A stretch of DNA of 64,000 nt from contig CAVZRR010000008.1 in NCBI GenBank assembly GCA_963777725.1, positions 1-64,000 of the forward strand, written 5' to 3'. Made by a program: the position numbers and the translations under genes. How positions within the stretch are numbered: the stretch's first letter is position 1; each line of letters opens with the position of its first letter. Shown one piece after another: positions 10,152 to 20,523 of the stretch. The DNA is from RPQJ01 sp963777725. Its GTDB lineage: Bacteria > Pseudomonadota > Gammaproteobacteria > Steroidobacterales > Steroidobacteraceae. The notes beneath the pieces are model-generated. The model was not told the DNA's origin, searched no databases, and worked only from the letters and a program-made list of their open reading frames with translations.

Positions 10152-11174
10152 ATGGCCACGCAACGCCGCTATCGATGGGAGGACCTCGACGACGAGGCGC
10201 TGCTGCAGCTGCGCTTCCGTGAGCTGCGCCTGCGCCTCGATTCGAGCAGCGCCTGGCCCGAAGTCGAGCGCCTGCACGCGGACCTCGAGCGGCGCGGAAT
10301 CCGCTTCAAGCCGCACGCCTGGTTGTCGGACGAGTGGTTCTCGCCGGACCGCGTGCCGGGCATCGCGATCCCGTTCTACGTGGCGCACCCGCGGCTGCGG
10401 CTGCTCGAGCGCCGCTGCCTCGGCGTGGTCGAGGGCGGCAGCCGCAAGTGGCTGACGCGCATCCTGCGCCACGAGGCCGGGCACGCGCTCGACACGGCCT
10501 ACGGCCTGCGCCGCCGGGCCGAATGGCGCCGCGTCTTCGGCAGCCCTTCCGAACCCTATCCGCAAGACTACACGCCGCGGCCGAGCAGCCGGCGGCACGT
10601 GCTGCACCTCGGCCATTGGTACGCGCAGAGCCATCCGACCGAGGACTTCGCGGAGACGTTCGCAGTCTGGCTGCAGCCGAAGGCGCGCTGGCGTCGCGAG
10701 TACGCTGGCTGGCCGGCGCTCGCGAAGCTCGAGTACGTCGACCGGCTGATGGGCGAGATCGCGGGCCAGCGCCCCGTCAACTGCGACCGCTCCGTCGTCG
10801 ATCCGCTGTCCGCGAACGAGCGGACGCTCGCGTCCTACTACCGCGGCAAGACCGCGCTCTACCGGTCCTACGATCGGCGTTATGACCGCTGGCTGCAGCG
10901 GGCCTTCGCGGCGCGAACCGCGCGCCCGCGCGGCGTGCCCGCGGGTCGCTTCATCCGGGAAATCCAGCCGCAGTTGCGCCGGCTGCTGGTGCGGCGGGCG
11001 CGCCTGCATCCTTACCTGGTGGACCACGCGATCGAGACGACCGTGCAGCGCGCCCGGCAGCTCGACCTCGTGCTGCGCGGGTCGCGACGCGAGTGCAAGC
11101 GGCAGGTCGTGCGCCTGCACGAGCGCGTCGTGCTCGACGTGCTGCGTCGCAACCGGGAGAACTACGCCCTATGA
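10152..11174 (+). CDS. Putative zinc-binding metallopeptidase
   Basis: Predicted cytoplasmic metalloprotease of a widespread but uncharacterised proteobacterial family. The 340-residue protein has the zinc motif HEAGH (in LRHEAGHALDTAYG) and a downstream acidic segment DFAETFAVWLQP likely to give the third ligand. The C-terminal third is Arg/Lys-rich and helical (LLVRRARLHPYLVDHAIETT). No signal peptide or membrane segment is seen. Its stop overlaps the start of the ATP-grasp gene (ATGA), and this pairing suggests a common pathway, perhaps making and trimming or cleaving a peptide-like bond. Function is unknown; only the fold-level call is safe. Confidence 0.7.
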   Translation: MATQRRYRWEDLDDEALLQLRFRELRLRLDSSSAWPEVERLHADLERRGIRFKPHAWLSDEWFSPDRVPGIAIPFYVAHPRLRLLERRCLGVVEGGSRKWLTRILRHEAGHALDTAYGLRRRAEWRRVFGSPSEPYPQDYTPRPSSRRHVLHLGHWYAQSHPTEDFAETFAVWLQPKARWRREYAGWPALAKLEYVDRLMGEIAGQRPVNCDRSVVDPLSANERTLASYYRGKTALYRSYDRRYDRWLQRAFAARTARPRGVPAGRFIREIQPQLRRLLVRRARLHPYLVDHAIETTVQRARQLDLVLRGSRRECKRQVVRLHERVVLDVLRRNRENYAL

Positions 11175-12205
11175 AGCGCCGCCGGGTCCTGCTGATGGTG
11201 CACGAAGCACTGGTGCCGCCGGCCGATCTCGCGGGCCTGTCCGAGGCGGCGATCGAGGAATGCCGGACCGAGTACAACGTGCTGTCGGTGCTGCAGCATC
11301 TCGGCCACGAGGTGCGCGTCGTCGGCGTCGGCGACCGCTTGACCGAACTGCGCGAGGCGATGCGCGACTGGCGCCCGCACGTCGTCTTCAACCTGCTCGA
11401 GGAGTTCTACGGCATCGTCTCCTACGACCACTACGTGGTCGCCTACCTCGAGCTGATGCGCCAGCCCTATACCGGCTGCAACCCGCGCGGCATGATGATC
11501 TCGCGCGACAAGGTGCTCACCAAGCAGGTGCTCGCCTCGCACCGGATCCCGACGCCGCGCTTCCAGCTGTTCCCGGTCGGGCAGCGCTTTCGCGAGCCGC
11601 GTCGGCTGAGCTTCCCGTTGTTCGTCAAGTCGGCGACCGACGACGCCTCGCTCGGCATCTCGCAGGCCTCGGTGGTCGAGGACATGGCGCGGCTGCGCGA
11701 GCGCGTCGAGTTCATCCACGAGCAGACGCGCAGCGACGCGCTGGTCGAGGAGTACGTCGACGGGCGCGAACTGTACGTCGGCGTGCTCGGCAACGAGCGG
11801 CTGACGGCGTTGCCCGCGTGGGAGCTGGATTTCGGCACGCTGTCGCAGGTGCAGTCCGGCATCGCGACGCGCAAGGTCAAGTGGGATCCCGCCTACCAGG
11901 CGAAGCACGGCATCGCCACGGGACCGGCGCGCGACTTGAGCCCGGCCCAGCAGGAGGGGTTGAGCAAGCTCGCGAAGCGCATCTATCGCGCGCTGCACAT
12001 GAGCGGCTACGCGCGCATGGACCTGCGGATGCGCGCCGACGGCAGCCTGTTCGTGCTCGAGGCCAACGCCAATCCGAACCTGACGTTCGGCGAGGACTTC
12101 GCCGAGTCCGCGGAAGCCGTCGGCATCAGCTACGAGGCGCTGCTGACGCGCATCGTCAGCCTCGGTCTCGCCTACCGGCCGGAGTGGCGGTTGTTCGAGA
12201 GCTGA
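11171..12205 (+). CDS. ATP-grasp ligase, D-Ala-D-Ala ligase-like
   Basis: ATP-grasp enzyme that should activate a carboxylate as acyl phosphate and join it to an amine or similar nucleophile; substrates unknown. In the 344-residue product the ATP-binding lysine region is FPLFVKSATDDASLGISQAS, a second region is LVEEYVDGRELYVGVLG, and the metal ligands are in FVLEANANPNLTFGEDFA. The N-terminal region (HEALVPPADLAGL) does not look like Ddl proper, and no cell-wall genes are adjacent, so a peptidoglycan role is unlikely. Four-base overlap with the metallopeptidase gene indicates coupled translation. Confidence 0.75.
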   Translation: MKRRRVLLMVHEALVPPADLAGLSEAAIEECRTEYNVLSVLQHLGHEVRVVGVGDRLTELREAMRDWRPHVVFNLLEEFYGIVSYDHYVVAYLELMRQPYTGCNPRGMMISRDKVLTKQVLASHRIPTPRFQLFPVGQRFREPRRLSFPLFVKSATDDASLGISQASVVEDMARLRERVEFIHEQTRSDALVEEYVDGRELYVGVLGNERLTALPAWELDFGTLSQVQSGIATRKVKWDPAYQAKHGIATGPARDLSPAQQEGLSKLAKRIYRALHMSGYARMDLRMRADGSLFVLEANANPNLTFGEDFAESAEAVGISYEALLTRIVSLGLAYRPEWRLFES

Positions 12206-12277
12206 GCGCACCGGCATCCGCATTGCACCCCCCGGCTGCCGTTGCCCATCATGGTTGCCGTCTCCAAGGGGCCCGCC

Positions 12278-12751
12278 ATGCAACGCACGACGATCACGCT
12301 CGACGACGACCTGATGGAGCGCCTCGACGAGTTCATGCGCGAGCGGGGCTACGCCAATCGCTCCGAGGCGATCCGCGACCTCGCCCGGGCCGGGCTCGAG
12401 CAGGTGACCCTCGAGGCTTCACCGCGCGCCCAGTGCCTCGCAGCCGCGATCTACGTCTACGACCACGAAGCGCGCGAACTCGCGAGCCGGCTCACCCGCG
12501 CGGCCCACGAGCATCACGACCTGTCGCTCGCGACGCTGCACGTGCACCTCGATCACGACAGCTGCATGGAGGTCACGGTGCTGCGCGGCGAGGTGGGCGA
12601 GGTGCGTCATTTCGCCGATCACGTGATCGCCGAGCGCGGCGTGCGCCACGGTCGCCTGGTGCTGGTGCCCGTGGACGAGAAGACCGAGACGCATACGCAC
12701 GGCGACGCGCGCGCCACGCCGCACTCGCACCTGCACATCCGCCGGCGTTGA
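12278..12751 (+). CDS. nikR: NikR nickel-responsive regulator
   Basis: Ribbon-helix-helix repressor that binds DNA when loaded with nickel, normally controlling Ni uptake. In the 157-residue product, residues 1-48 form the RHH domain (RTTITLDDDLMERLDEFMRE). The ACT-like metal domain has the canonical ligand set HHDLSLATLHVHLDHDSCMEV (His, His-x-His, Cys). A His-rich tail (HTHGDARATPHSHLHI) could give extra metal binding. ATG 12278 is chosen because the family begins MQRxTITLDD; upstream in-frame ATGs add unrelated residues. No nickel transporter or hydrogenase/urease genes are in the window, so it is an orphan regulator here. Confidence 0.92.
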   Translation: MQRTTITLDDDLMERLDEFMRERGYANRSEAIRDLARAGLEQVTLEASPRAQCLAAAIYVYDHEARELASRLTRAAHEHHDLSLATLHVHLDHDSCMEVTVLRGEVGEVRHFADHVIAERGVRHGRLVLVPVDEKTETHTHGDARATPHSHLHIRRR

Positions 12752-12925
12752 ATCTTTGCTGTGCCGCAGCGCGCAACGGCCACGTCCGCGAGTGCGGCCG
12801 CACGCGCCGCGACTTGACGTAACGTGCCGGGTCGCCGCCTGATCACGAGCGCTTCGTCACATAAAGCCGCTCGCATGGCCGCTCGCGCGCGGCGGTCGCG
12901 ATGCAACGGCGTATGTTCGGCCTCC

Positions 12926-13529
12926 ATGGGCAAACCCACGGATCCGGGTTGGCTGGCCGCGCTGCTCGGGCTCGCGCTGTGCGGGGCATCGCACGGCCTG
13001 GCCGCAGAGGGCACCCGGGACGCGTCCGCGACAGATGCCCAGGCCTCCGGCGCCGCTCGTATCCAGGAGTTCCTCAAGCACCAGTTCAGCGCCGTGCGCC
13101 GCAAGCGCCCGGACTGGATCGTGGAGCAGTCGCACGACGACGGTCGATCCGCAGACGCGCCCCGGTGAGGACTCGGCCCAGCTGGTGCTGCAGCAGGATC
13201 GTCGCGACGGGGCCGACCTGCTGACGCTGCGCTACCCGCTGGCCGAGCACGGGGCGCTGCGCACCTATGCCGGCGCGGGGCTCAACCAGGCGGTCTATTT
13301 CGAGGACGGTGGCGAGCCGGCCATCATGTCGCGGCGCAACCGTGCACGATCGCTCGGCGCCGCAGCCGAACTCGGCGCAGAGTTGCGCCTGAGCGAACGC
13401 CTGCTGCTGCAGGCGGACCTGCGCTGGGCCGATCTCGACGAGCAGGCGGCGCTGCTGCGCAGCGAGGACGGGCTCGTCGGTGCGGACGCCGTGTCGCTCG
13501 GCGTTTCCATCGGCTGGCATTTCCGCTGA
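12926..13529 (+). CDS. Small exported protein, possibly outer-membrane (one frame break)
   Basis: Unknown function. A signal peptide is clear: a short basic start, hydrophobic WLAALLGLALCGASHG, then an AxA-like cleavage region LAAEG. After a one-base slip near 13143 the protein continues with DPQTRPGEDSAQLVLQQD and alternating strands such as LRTYAGAGLNQAVYF, ERLLLQADLRWADL and ends VSLGVSIGWHFR. Alternating polar/hydrophobic strands and an aromatic C-terminus suggest a small beta-barrel. About 200 residues after repair. No operon partner: 174 bp follow nikR and 66 bp precede cls. Confidence 0.5.
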
Positions 13530-13595
13530 CGCGACCGCCGGGTCGCGTAGACTCGGCGCTGCAACCACCAGCCGCACAGGTCGCAACGCGCGTAC

Positions 13596-15056
13596 ATGCA
13601 GGGCATCGTCGCCTGGGCCCGGGAGCTCTGGCCCTTCTTGGTTTCGTTCGGGTATTTCGCCGGCGCCACCTGGGTCACCGTCGACGCCGTGCTGCGCAAG
13701 CGGCAGGTCCCGACCATCATCGGCTGGGTCGGTCTCGCGTGGCTTGCGCCGATCCTGGGCGCGCTCGCCTATTTCCTGTTCGGCATCAACCGGATCCGCC
13801 GTACCGCGCGAGCGCTCGACCTGAAACGCGATTCCGGTGCGCCTCCGGTCGACCACCTCAAGTCGCTGGTCACCGTGACGGCGGTCGAATTTGCAGGGCG
13901 TCATCCGGCGTTCACGGGACTCGCCCGGCTCGGCGAGCAGGTCACCGGCAATCCGCTGCTCGACGGGCACCGCGTCGTGCCGCTGCAGGACGGGGACGCC
14001 GCGTTCCCATCCATGCTCGCCGCGATCGACGCCGCCCGTACCTCGGTCACGCTGGTCAGCTACATCTTCGACAACGACGCCGCGGGCGAGGCGTTCCTCG
14101 ACGCGCTGGTGCGCGCCCGGGCGCGCGGTATCGAGACCCGGGTGCTGATCGACGACGTGGGCGCGCGTTACACGCAGCCCACGATGATCCGCCGGCTGCG
14201 CGATGCCGGAGTGCCCGTCGCGGCGTTCCTGCCGACCCGCGTGCCGCGCCTGTTCCAGTACGCCAACCTGCGCATGCATCGCAAGATCCTCGTGGTCGAC
14301 GGCGAGGTCGGCTTCACTGGCGGAATGAACATCCGCGCGGGCCACTGGCTCACACGTGCACCCGCGCACCCGGTTCGCTGCGTTCACTTTCGCGTCGACG
14401 GCCCGGTCGTCGCCGACATGCAGCACGCGTTCGCGGACGACTGGGCCTTCACGACGGGCGAACGCCTCGAGGGCGAGCGCTGGTTCGCGCCGGTGGGGCG
14501 GCGCGGCCCGGTCGCGGCGCGCGGCGTGCCGGACGGCCCGGACGGCGACATCGACAACATCCTCGAGATCCTGCTCGGCGCGCTGTCGGTCGCGACGCGG
14601 CGCGCCCGCATCGTGACACCGTACTTCCTGCCGGACAGCGAGGTGCTGCGGGCCCTGCACGTCGCCGCGTTGCGCGGCGTCGACGTGGAGATCGTGCTGC
14701 CCGGGCGCAGCAACGTGCCGCTGATGGACTGGGCGATGATGCCCCAGCTGCCCGAGCTGATCGAGAAAGGCTGCCGGATCTACTTCGCGCCGCCGCCGTT
14801 CGACCACAGCAAGCTGTTCGTCGTCGACGGCACCTGGTCGCTGATCGGCTCGACGAACTGGGACGCACGCAGCTTGCGCCTGAACTTCGAGTACAACCTC
14901 GAGTGCTACGACCGCGAGCTGGCTGCCGCGGTCGACGCGATCATCGACGCGAAGATCGCGGTTTCGCGACCGGTCGTGCGCGACGAACTGCTCGCGCTGC
15001 CCTATGCGATCCGGCTGCGCAACGGCGTCGCCCGGCTGTTCTCGCCCTATCTCTGA
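13596..15056 (+). CDS. cls: Cardiolipin synthase (phospholipase D family)
   Basis: Membrane enzyme that condenses two phosphatidylglycerols to cardiolipin and glycerol. The 486-residue protein has two N-terminal membrane segments (about residues 12-30 and 42-62, the second GLAWLAPILGALAYFLFGI). Two HKD active-site motifs follow: HRKILVVDGEVGFTGGMN and HSKLFVVDGTWSLIGSTNWD. Domain order and length match ClsA/ClsC-like enzymes. The 3' end overlaps the convergent ATPase gene by 10 bp. Confidence 0.92.
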   Translation: MQGIVAWARELWPFLVSFGYFAGATWVTVDAVLRKRQVPTIIGWVGLAWLAPILGALAYFLFGINRIRRTARALDLKRDSGAPPVDHLKSLVTVTAVEFAGRHPAFTGLARLGEQVTGNPLLDGHRVVPLQDGDAAFPSMLAAIDAARTSVTLVSYIFDNDAAGEAFLDALVRARARGIETRVLIDDVGARYTQPTMIRRLRDAGVPVAAFLPTRVPRLFQYANLRMHRKILVVDGEVGFTGGMNIRAGHWLTRAPAHPVRCVHFRVDGPVVADMQHAFADDWAFTTGERLEGERWFAPVGRRGPVAARGVPDGPDGDIDNILEILLGALSVATRRARIVTPYFLPDSEVLRALHVAALRGVDVEIVLPGRSNVPLMDWAMMPQLPELIEKGCRIYFAPPPFDHSKLFVVDGTWSLIGSTNWDARSLRLNFEYNLECYDRELAAAVDAIIDAKIAVSRPVVRDELLALPYAIRLRNGVARLFSPYL

Positions 15057-17785
15057 GCCGCGCGCCGCACGCGGATGGCCGACCCGAGGCGGCCGACGAT
15101 GCGCTGCTCCGCCTCGAGGATCACCAGCAGCGCGACGCCGACTGCGACGATCGCGATGCCGTCGAGCAGGCCCACGGGCCGTGACTTGAAGACGGAGTTC
15201 ATGGCCGGCCAGTACGTGAACACCAGTTGTGCGGCCACGACCGTGGCCACGCCGGTCAGCACCGCCGGGGTGCCGAGCGCCGCCTGCCAGGAGAGCGACG
15301 TGCCGTGCACGTAGCGGATGCTGAACAGGTAGAAGACCTCCATGACCACGATCGTGTTGACCGCGATCGTGCGCGCCTCCTCGAGGTCGAGACCGCGCTG
15401 CTGTGCCCAGAAGAACATGCCGAATACGCCGATCACGACCAGCAGCGAGACGAATACGATCCGCCACAGCAGGTAGCCCGAGATCAGCGACTGGCCGGGT
15501 GCGCGCGGCTGGCGCAGCATCGTGCCGGGCTCGGTCGGTTCGAAGGCGAGCGTAAGGCCGAGCGCCACCGCGGTGATCATGTTGACCCAGAGGATCTGCA
15601 GCGCGGTGATCGGCAGCGCGACGCCGAACGCGATGGCCGCAATCAGCGCCATCGCCTCGCCGCCGTTGGTCGGCAGCGTCCAGCCGATCACCTTGATCAC
15701 GTTGTCGTAGACCGTGCGGCCTTCGCGCACCGCGGCGACGATCGAAGCGAAGTTGTCGTCCGCGAGCACCATCTCGGCCGCTTCCTTGGCGGCCTCGGTG
15801 CCTTTGCCGCCCATCGCGACGCCGACGTCGGCGCGCTTGAGCGCGGGGGCATCGTTGACGCCGTCGCCGGTCATCGCTACCACTGCTCCCTCGGCCTGCA
15901 GCGCCTGCACCAGCTTGAGCTTGTGCTCAGGGGTCGTGCGCGCGAACACGGTGACGTCCCGCGCCAGCGCGCGCAGCGCGGCGTCGTCCAGCCCGTCGAG
16001 TTCGTGGCCCGCCGCGACCCGCGGGTCGTCGCCGAGCCCCAGCTGCCGCGCGATCGCGTGCGCCGTGAGCGCGTGGTCGCCCGTGATCATGACCACGCGG
16101 ATGCCGGCCGTGGCGCAGTCGCGCACGGCTTCGATCGCTTCGTCCCGCGGCGGGTCGATGAAGCCGGCGAGGCCGAGCAGCGTCGCGCCGTTTTCGACGT
16201 CGGCGAAGTTCAGGTCCTGCTGACCGGCGGGCATCGGCCGCGTCGCGAATGCGAGCACGCGCTGGCCGTCCCGCGCCAGCTGGCTCACCACCTCGTGCCA
16301 GTAGCTGGAATCGAGCGGCGCCGAGCCGTCGGCGACGCGCTGCGTCGAGCACATTGCCAGCACGCGTTCGGGCGCGCCCTTGACCAGCGCGAAGGCGCCG
16401 TCATCGTGGCTGTGGTGCAGCGTCGCCATGAAGCGGTGCGCCGCGTCGAATGGAATCTCGTCCGTGCGCGGCAGTTCGCGGCGCACCCGGTCGATGTCGT
16501 GGCCGGCCTTGACGGCCAGCGAGACCAGCGCGCCCTCCATCGGATCGCCGTCTACGGTCCACGCGCCGTTCACCTGGCGCAGGTTCGCGTCGTTGCAGAG
16601 CAGCGCGGCCCGCGCCAGTTCCAGCAGCCCGGGCTCGGCATCGGCTTCGACGTCGCGGTCGCCGCCGCGGAAACCGCCGTGCGGCTCATAGCCGACACCG
16701 GTGACCTCGAGCGTGCCGCCCGCCGTCACGACCGCCCGAACCGTCATCTCGTTGCGCGTCAGCGTGCCCGTCTTGTCGGAGCAGATCACCGAGACCGAGC
16801 CCAACGTCTCCACGGCCGGCAGCCTGCGGACGATCGCGTTGCGCCGGGCCATGCGGCTCACGCCGATCGCGAGCGTGATCGTCAGGATGGCCGGTAATCC
16901 CTCCGGGATCGCGGCGACGGCGAGCCCGACGACCACCATGAAGGCTTCGTCGGCACCGTAACCACGCGCCAGGTGCGCAAAGGCGAACACGGCCGCCGAG
17001 ATCAGCACGATGACGAGGGTCAGTTGCCGGGCGAAGCGATCCATCTGGCGGAGCAGCGGCGTTTCGAGCTTCTCGACCTCGCCGAGCAGCGCGCTGATGC
17101 GGCCCAGCTCGGTCGCCGCGCCCGTGCCGACCGCGATGCCGACGCCTTGCCCGGCCGCGACCAGCGTCCCCGAGAATGCCATCGAGGTTCGATCGCCCAG
17201 CGCGGCTGTCGCGGCGACCGGGGCGATCGCCTTGTCGACGGCGACGGACTCGCCGGTGAGCACCGCTTCCTCGATGCGGAGGTTGCGCAGCTTGATGAGC
17301 CGCAGGTCGGCGGGAACACGATCGCCGGCCTCGAGGATCACGAGATCGCCGGGCACGATCTCCTCGGCGGCGACAGTGATGCGCCGCCCGTCGCGCAGCA
17401 CGGCAGCGCGCGGGTCGATCATGCTGTGGATCGCCGCGAGCGCCTGCTCGGCGCGCCCCTCCTGGATGTAGCCGATGACCGCGTTCAGCAGCACGACGCC
17501 CAGGATCACCACGGCGTCGATGCCGTGGCCGAGACCCGCGGACATCGCCGCGGCGGCCAGCAGCGCGTAGATCAGCAGGTTGTGGAACTGCAGCAGGAAG
17601 CGCTTGAGCGGACCGCGCCGGGCGGCCTGCGGCAGGCGATTCGGGCCGCACGCGGCCTGGCGTCGTGCAGCTTCGCTCGCGGCGAGCCCATCGGCCGAGG
17701 TTTCCAGCGACGCGAATGCTTCATGGACCTCACTCGCGTGCCAGTCGTCGCGAGGCGGACCGTAGCGTCCTGGGGCATCGGGCAT
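15047..17785 (-). CDS. Cation-transporting P-type ATPase, intact
   Basis: P2-type pump of the PacL/PMA1-like group, 912 residues. Features in order: actuator TGESVAVDKAIAPV, M4 segment VAAIPEGLPAILTITLAIG (PEGL, as in Ca/Mn pumps), phosphorylation site SDKTGTLTRNEMTV, nucleotide domain KGAPERVLAMC, hinge MTGDGVNDAPALKRADVGVAMG, and six C-terminal helices including TLPTNGGEAMALIAAIAFG and LQILWVNMITAVALGLTLAFEPTEPG. Ion specificity (Ca, Mn, Na or K) cannot be assigned from sequence alone. ATG 17785 has GAGGA 8-9 bp upstream. It may be the last gene of the minus-strand run that includes glpK. This second, unbroken copy contrasts with the frame-broken homolog at 5810. Confidence 0.93.
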   Translation of the reverse strand: MPDAPGRYGPPRDDWHASEVHEAFASLETSADGLAASEAARRQAACGPNRLPQAARRGPLKRFLLQFHNLLIYALLAAAAMSAGLGHGIDAVVILGVVLLNAVIGYIQEGRAEQALAAIHSMIDPRAAVLRDGRRITVAAEEIVPGDLVILEAGDRVPADLRLIKLRNLRIEEAVLTGESVAVDKAIAPVAATAALGDRTSMAFSGTLVAAGQGVGIAVGTGAATELGRISALLGEVEKLETPLLRQMDRFARQLTLVIVLISAAVFAFAHLARGYGADEAFMVVVGLAVAAIPEGLPAILTITLAIGVSRMARRNAIVRRLPAVETLGSVSVICSDKTGTLTRNEMTVRAVVTAGGTLEVTGVGYEPHGGFRGGDRDVEADAEPGLLELARAALLCNDANLRQVNGAWTVDGDPMEGALVSLAVKAGHDIDRVRRELPRTDEIPFDAAHRFMATLHHSHDDGAFALVKGAPERVLAMCSTQRVADGSAPLDSSYWHEVVSQLARDGQRVLAFATRPMPAGQQDLNFADVENGATLLGLAGFIDPPRDEAIEAVRDCATAGIRVVMITGDHALTAHAIARQLGLGDDPRVAAGHELDGLDDAALRALARDVTVFARTTPEHKLKLVQALQAEGAVVAMTGDGVNDAPALKRADVGVAMGGKGTEAAKEAAEMVLADDNFASIVAAVREGRTVYDNVIKVIGWTLPTNGGEAMALIAAIAFGVALPITALQILWVNMITAVALGLTLAFEPTEPGTMLRQPRAPGQSLISGYLLWRIVFVSLLVVIGVFGMFFWAQQRGLDLEEARTIAVNTIVVMEVFYLFSIRYVHGTSLSWQAALGTPAVLTGVATVVAAQLVFTYWPAMNSVFKSRPVGLLDGIAIVAVGVALLVILEAEQRIVGRLGSAIRVRRAAQR

Positions 17786-17856
17786 CGTGACGGATCCTCG
17801 TGGCCGCATTCCATTGTGGCCGCTGATCCCGGTAGCGCAAGGACGGAAATCCGCGA

Positions 17857-18987
17857 TCAGGCTGCGATTGCGATGGCGATTGCAGCCGAGAGGGCCAGCA
17901 GCAGGTCGATGCCCAGCGCTGCTCGCACGGACAGCCGCCCCTGCATCACGGCGCCCGTGATCCAGAGCAGCGCGACGATTGCGCCGGACCCGAGCGCCAG
18001 CGGCGCGAGGGCCAGCGTGTCCGAGAACCAGAGCAACGGCACGGACGCGAGCAGCGCGGCCGTGAAATGCGCCGCCGCGAAACCGCGCGTGCCGCGGGAC
18101 ATCGGCGGATCGAAGCGACGCACGCTGGCCACGTCGAACGGCGGCTTCTGCCAGTGGGGCCCCGCGGCCGTGGCGGGTTGCCAGCCGGGCGGCATGAACC
18201 AGACCGCGAACTTGTCACGCCAGCGGGGAGCGCGCCACGACTTGCGCGCGAGGTCGGCATAGACCTCGAGGTTGGCCCACAGCGGGTCCCAGGACTCGAG
18301 CGGCGCGCGCGTGCCGTACACGCATTTCTCGTCTTCCTCGACGAACGTGCCGAACATCCGGTCCCAGGCCATGAAGATGCCGCCGTAGTTGCGGTCGAGG
18401 TAGCGATCGTTGACCGCGTGGTGGACGCGGTGGTTCGACGGCGACGCGAACCAGCGGTCGAACCAGCCGAGCTTGCCGACCTGCTCGGTGTGGATCCAGT
18501 ACTGGTACAGCAGGTCGACGATCGCGGCGACGATGAACACCTGCGGCGGGAACCCGACGATCGCCATCGGCAGGTAGAAGATCCAGCCGAGCAGCGCGCC
18601 CGAGCTCGTCTGGCGCAGCGCCGTCGACAGGTTGTACTCCTGGCTCTGGTGGTGGACCACGTGCGACGCCCAGAAGATCGCGCTCTCGTGGCCGAGCCGG
18701 TGGTTCCAGTAGTAGCAGAAATCATAGGCGACGATCGCGAGCGCCCAGGTCCACCACTGGTCGGCCGGCAGCTGCCAGATCGAAAAGGCCGCGTAGACCG
18801 CGGCGTAGATGCCGAAGGCGAGCAGCTTCGTGAAGAGCCCGATCACCTGGCTCATCACGCCGAGGCTCAGGCTGTTCAGCGCGTCGTTGAGCCGGTAGTT
18901 GCTGCGGCCGCGCGCGCGGCCGACGCGCATCTCGAGCGCGATCAGCGCGAAGAACACGGGGGTGGCGAGTGCGATCGTCTTGCCCAT
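17857..18987 (-). CDS. Sterol desaturase / fatty acid hydroxylase superfamily membrane protein
   Basis: Di-iron integral-membrane oxygenase; substrate unknown. The 376-residue product has the eight-His motif set: HRLGH (in YYWNHRLGHES), HVVHHQS and NHRVHH, with membrane helices before (YAAVYAAFSIWQL) and between (LLGWIFYLPMAIVGFPP) and two extra helices at the C-terminus. It starts 12 bp after glpK, so it belongs to that operon. Family members include sterol desaturases, carotenoid and fatty acid hydroxylases and alkylglycerol monooxygenase. The glycerol context makes an ether-lipid or glycolipid substrate attractive, but this is a guess. Confidence 0.8.
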   Translation of the reverse strand: MGKTIALATPVFFALIALEMRVGRARGRSNYRLNDALNSLSLGVMSQVIGLFTKLLAFGIYAAVYAAFSIWQLPADQWWTWALAIVAYDFCYYWNHRLGHESAIFWASHVVHHQSQEYNLSTALRQTSSGALLGWIFYLPMAIVGFPPQVFIVAAIVDLLYQYWIHTEQVGKLGWFDRWFASPSNHRVHHAVNDRYLDRNYGGIFMAWDRMFGTFVEEDEKCVYGTRAPLESWDPLWANLEVYADLARKSWRAPRWRDKFAVWFMPPGWQPATAAGPHWQKPPFDVASVRRFDPPMSRGTRGFAAAHFTAALLASVPLLWFSDTLALAPLALGSGAIVALLWITGAVMQGRLSVRAALGIDLLLALSAAIAIAIAA

Positions 18988-18998
18988 CAGGCGGTGCC

Positions 18999-20494
<1,496 letters not shown>

Positions 20495-20523
20495 GAAGCG
20501 ACCTCTCGGGGCCGCAGAGACTA

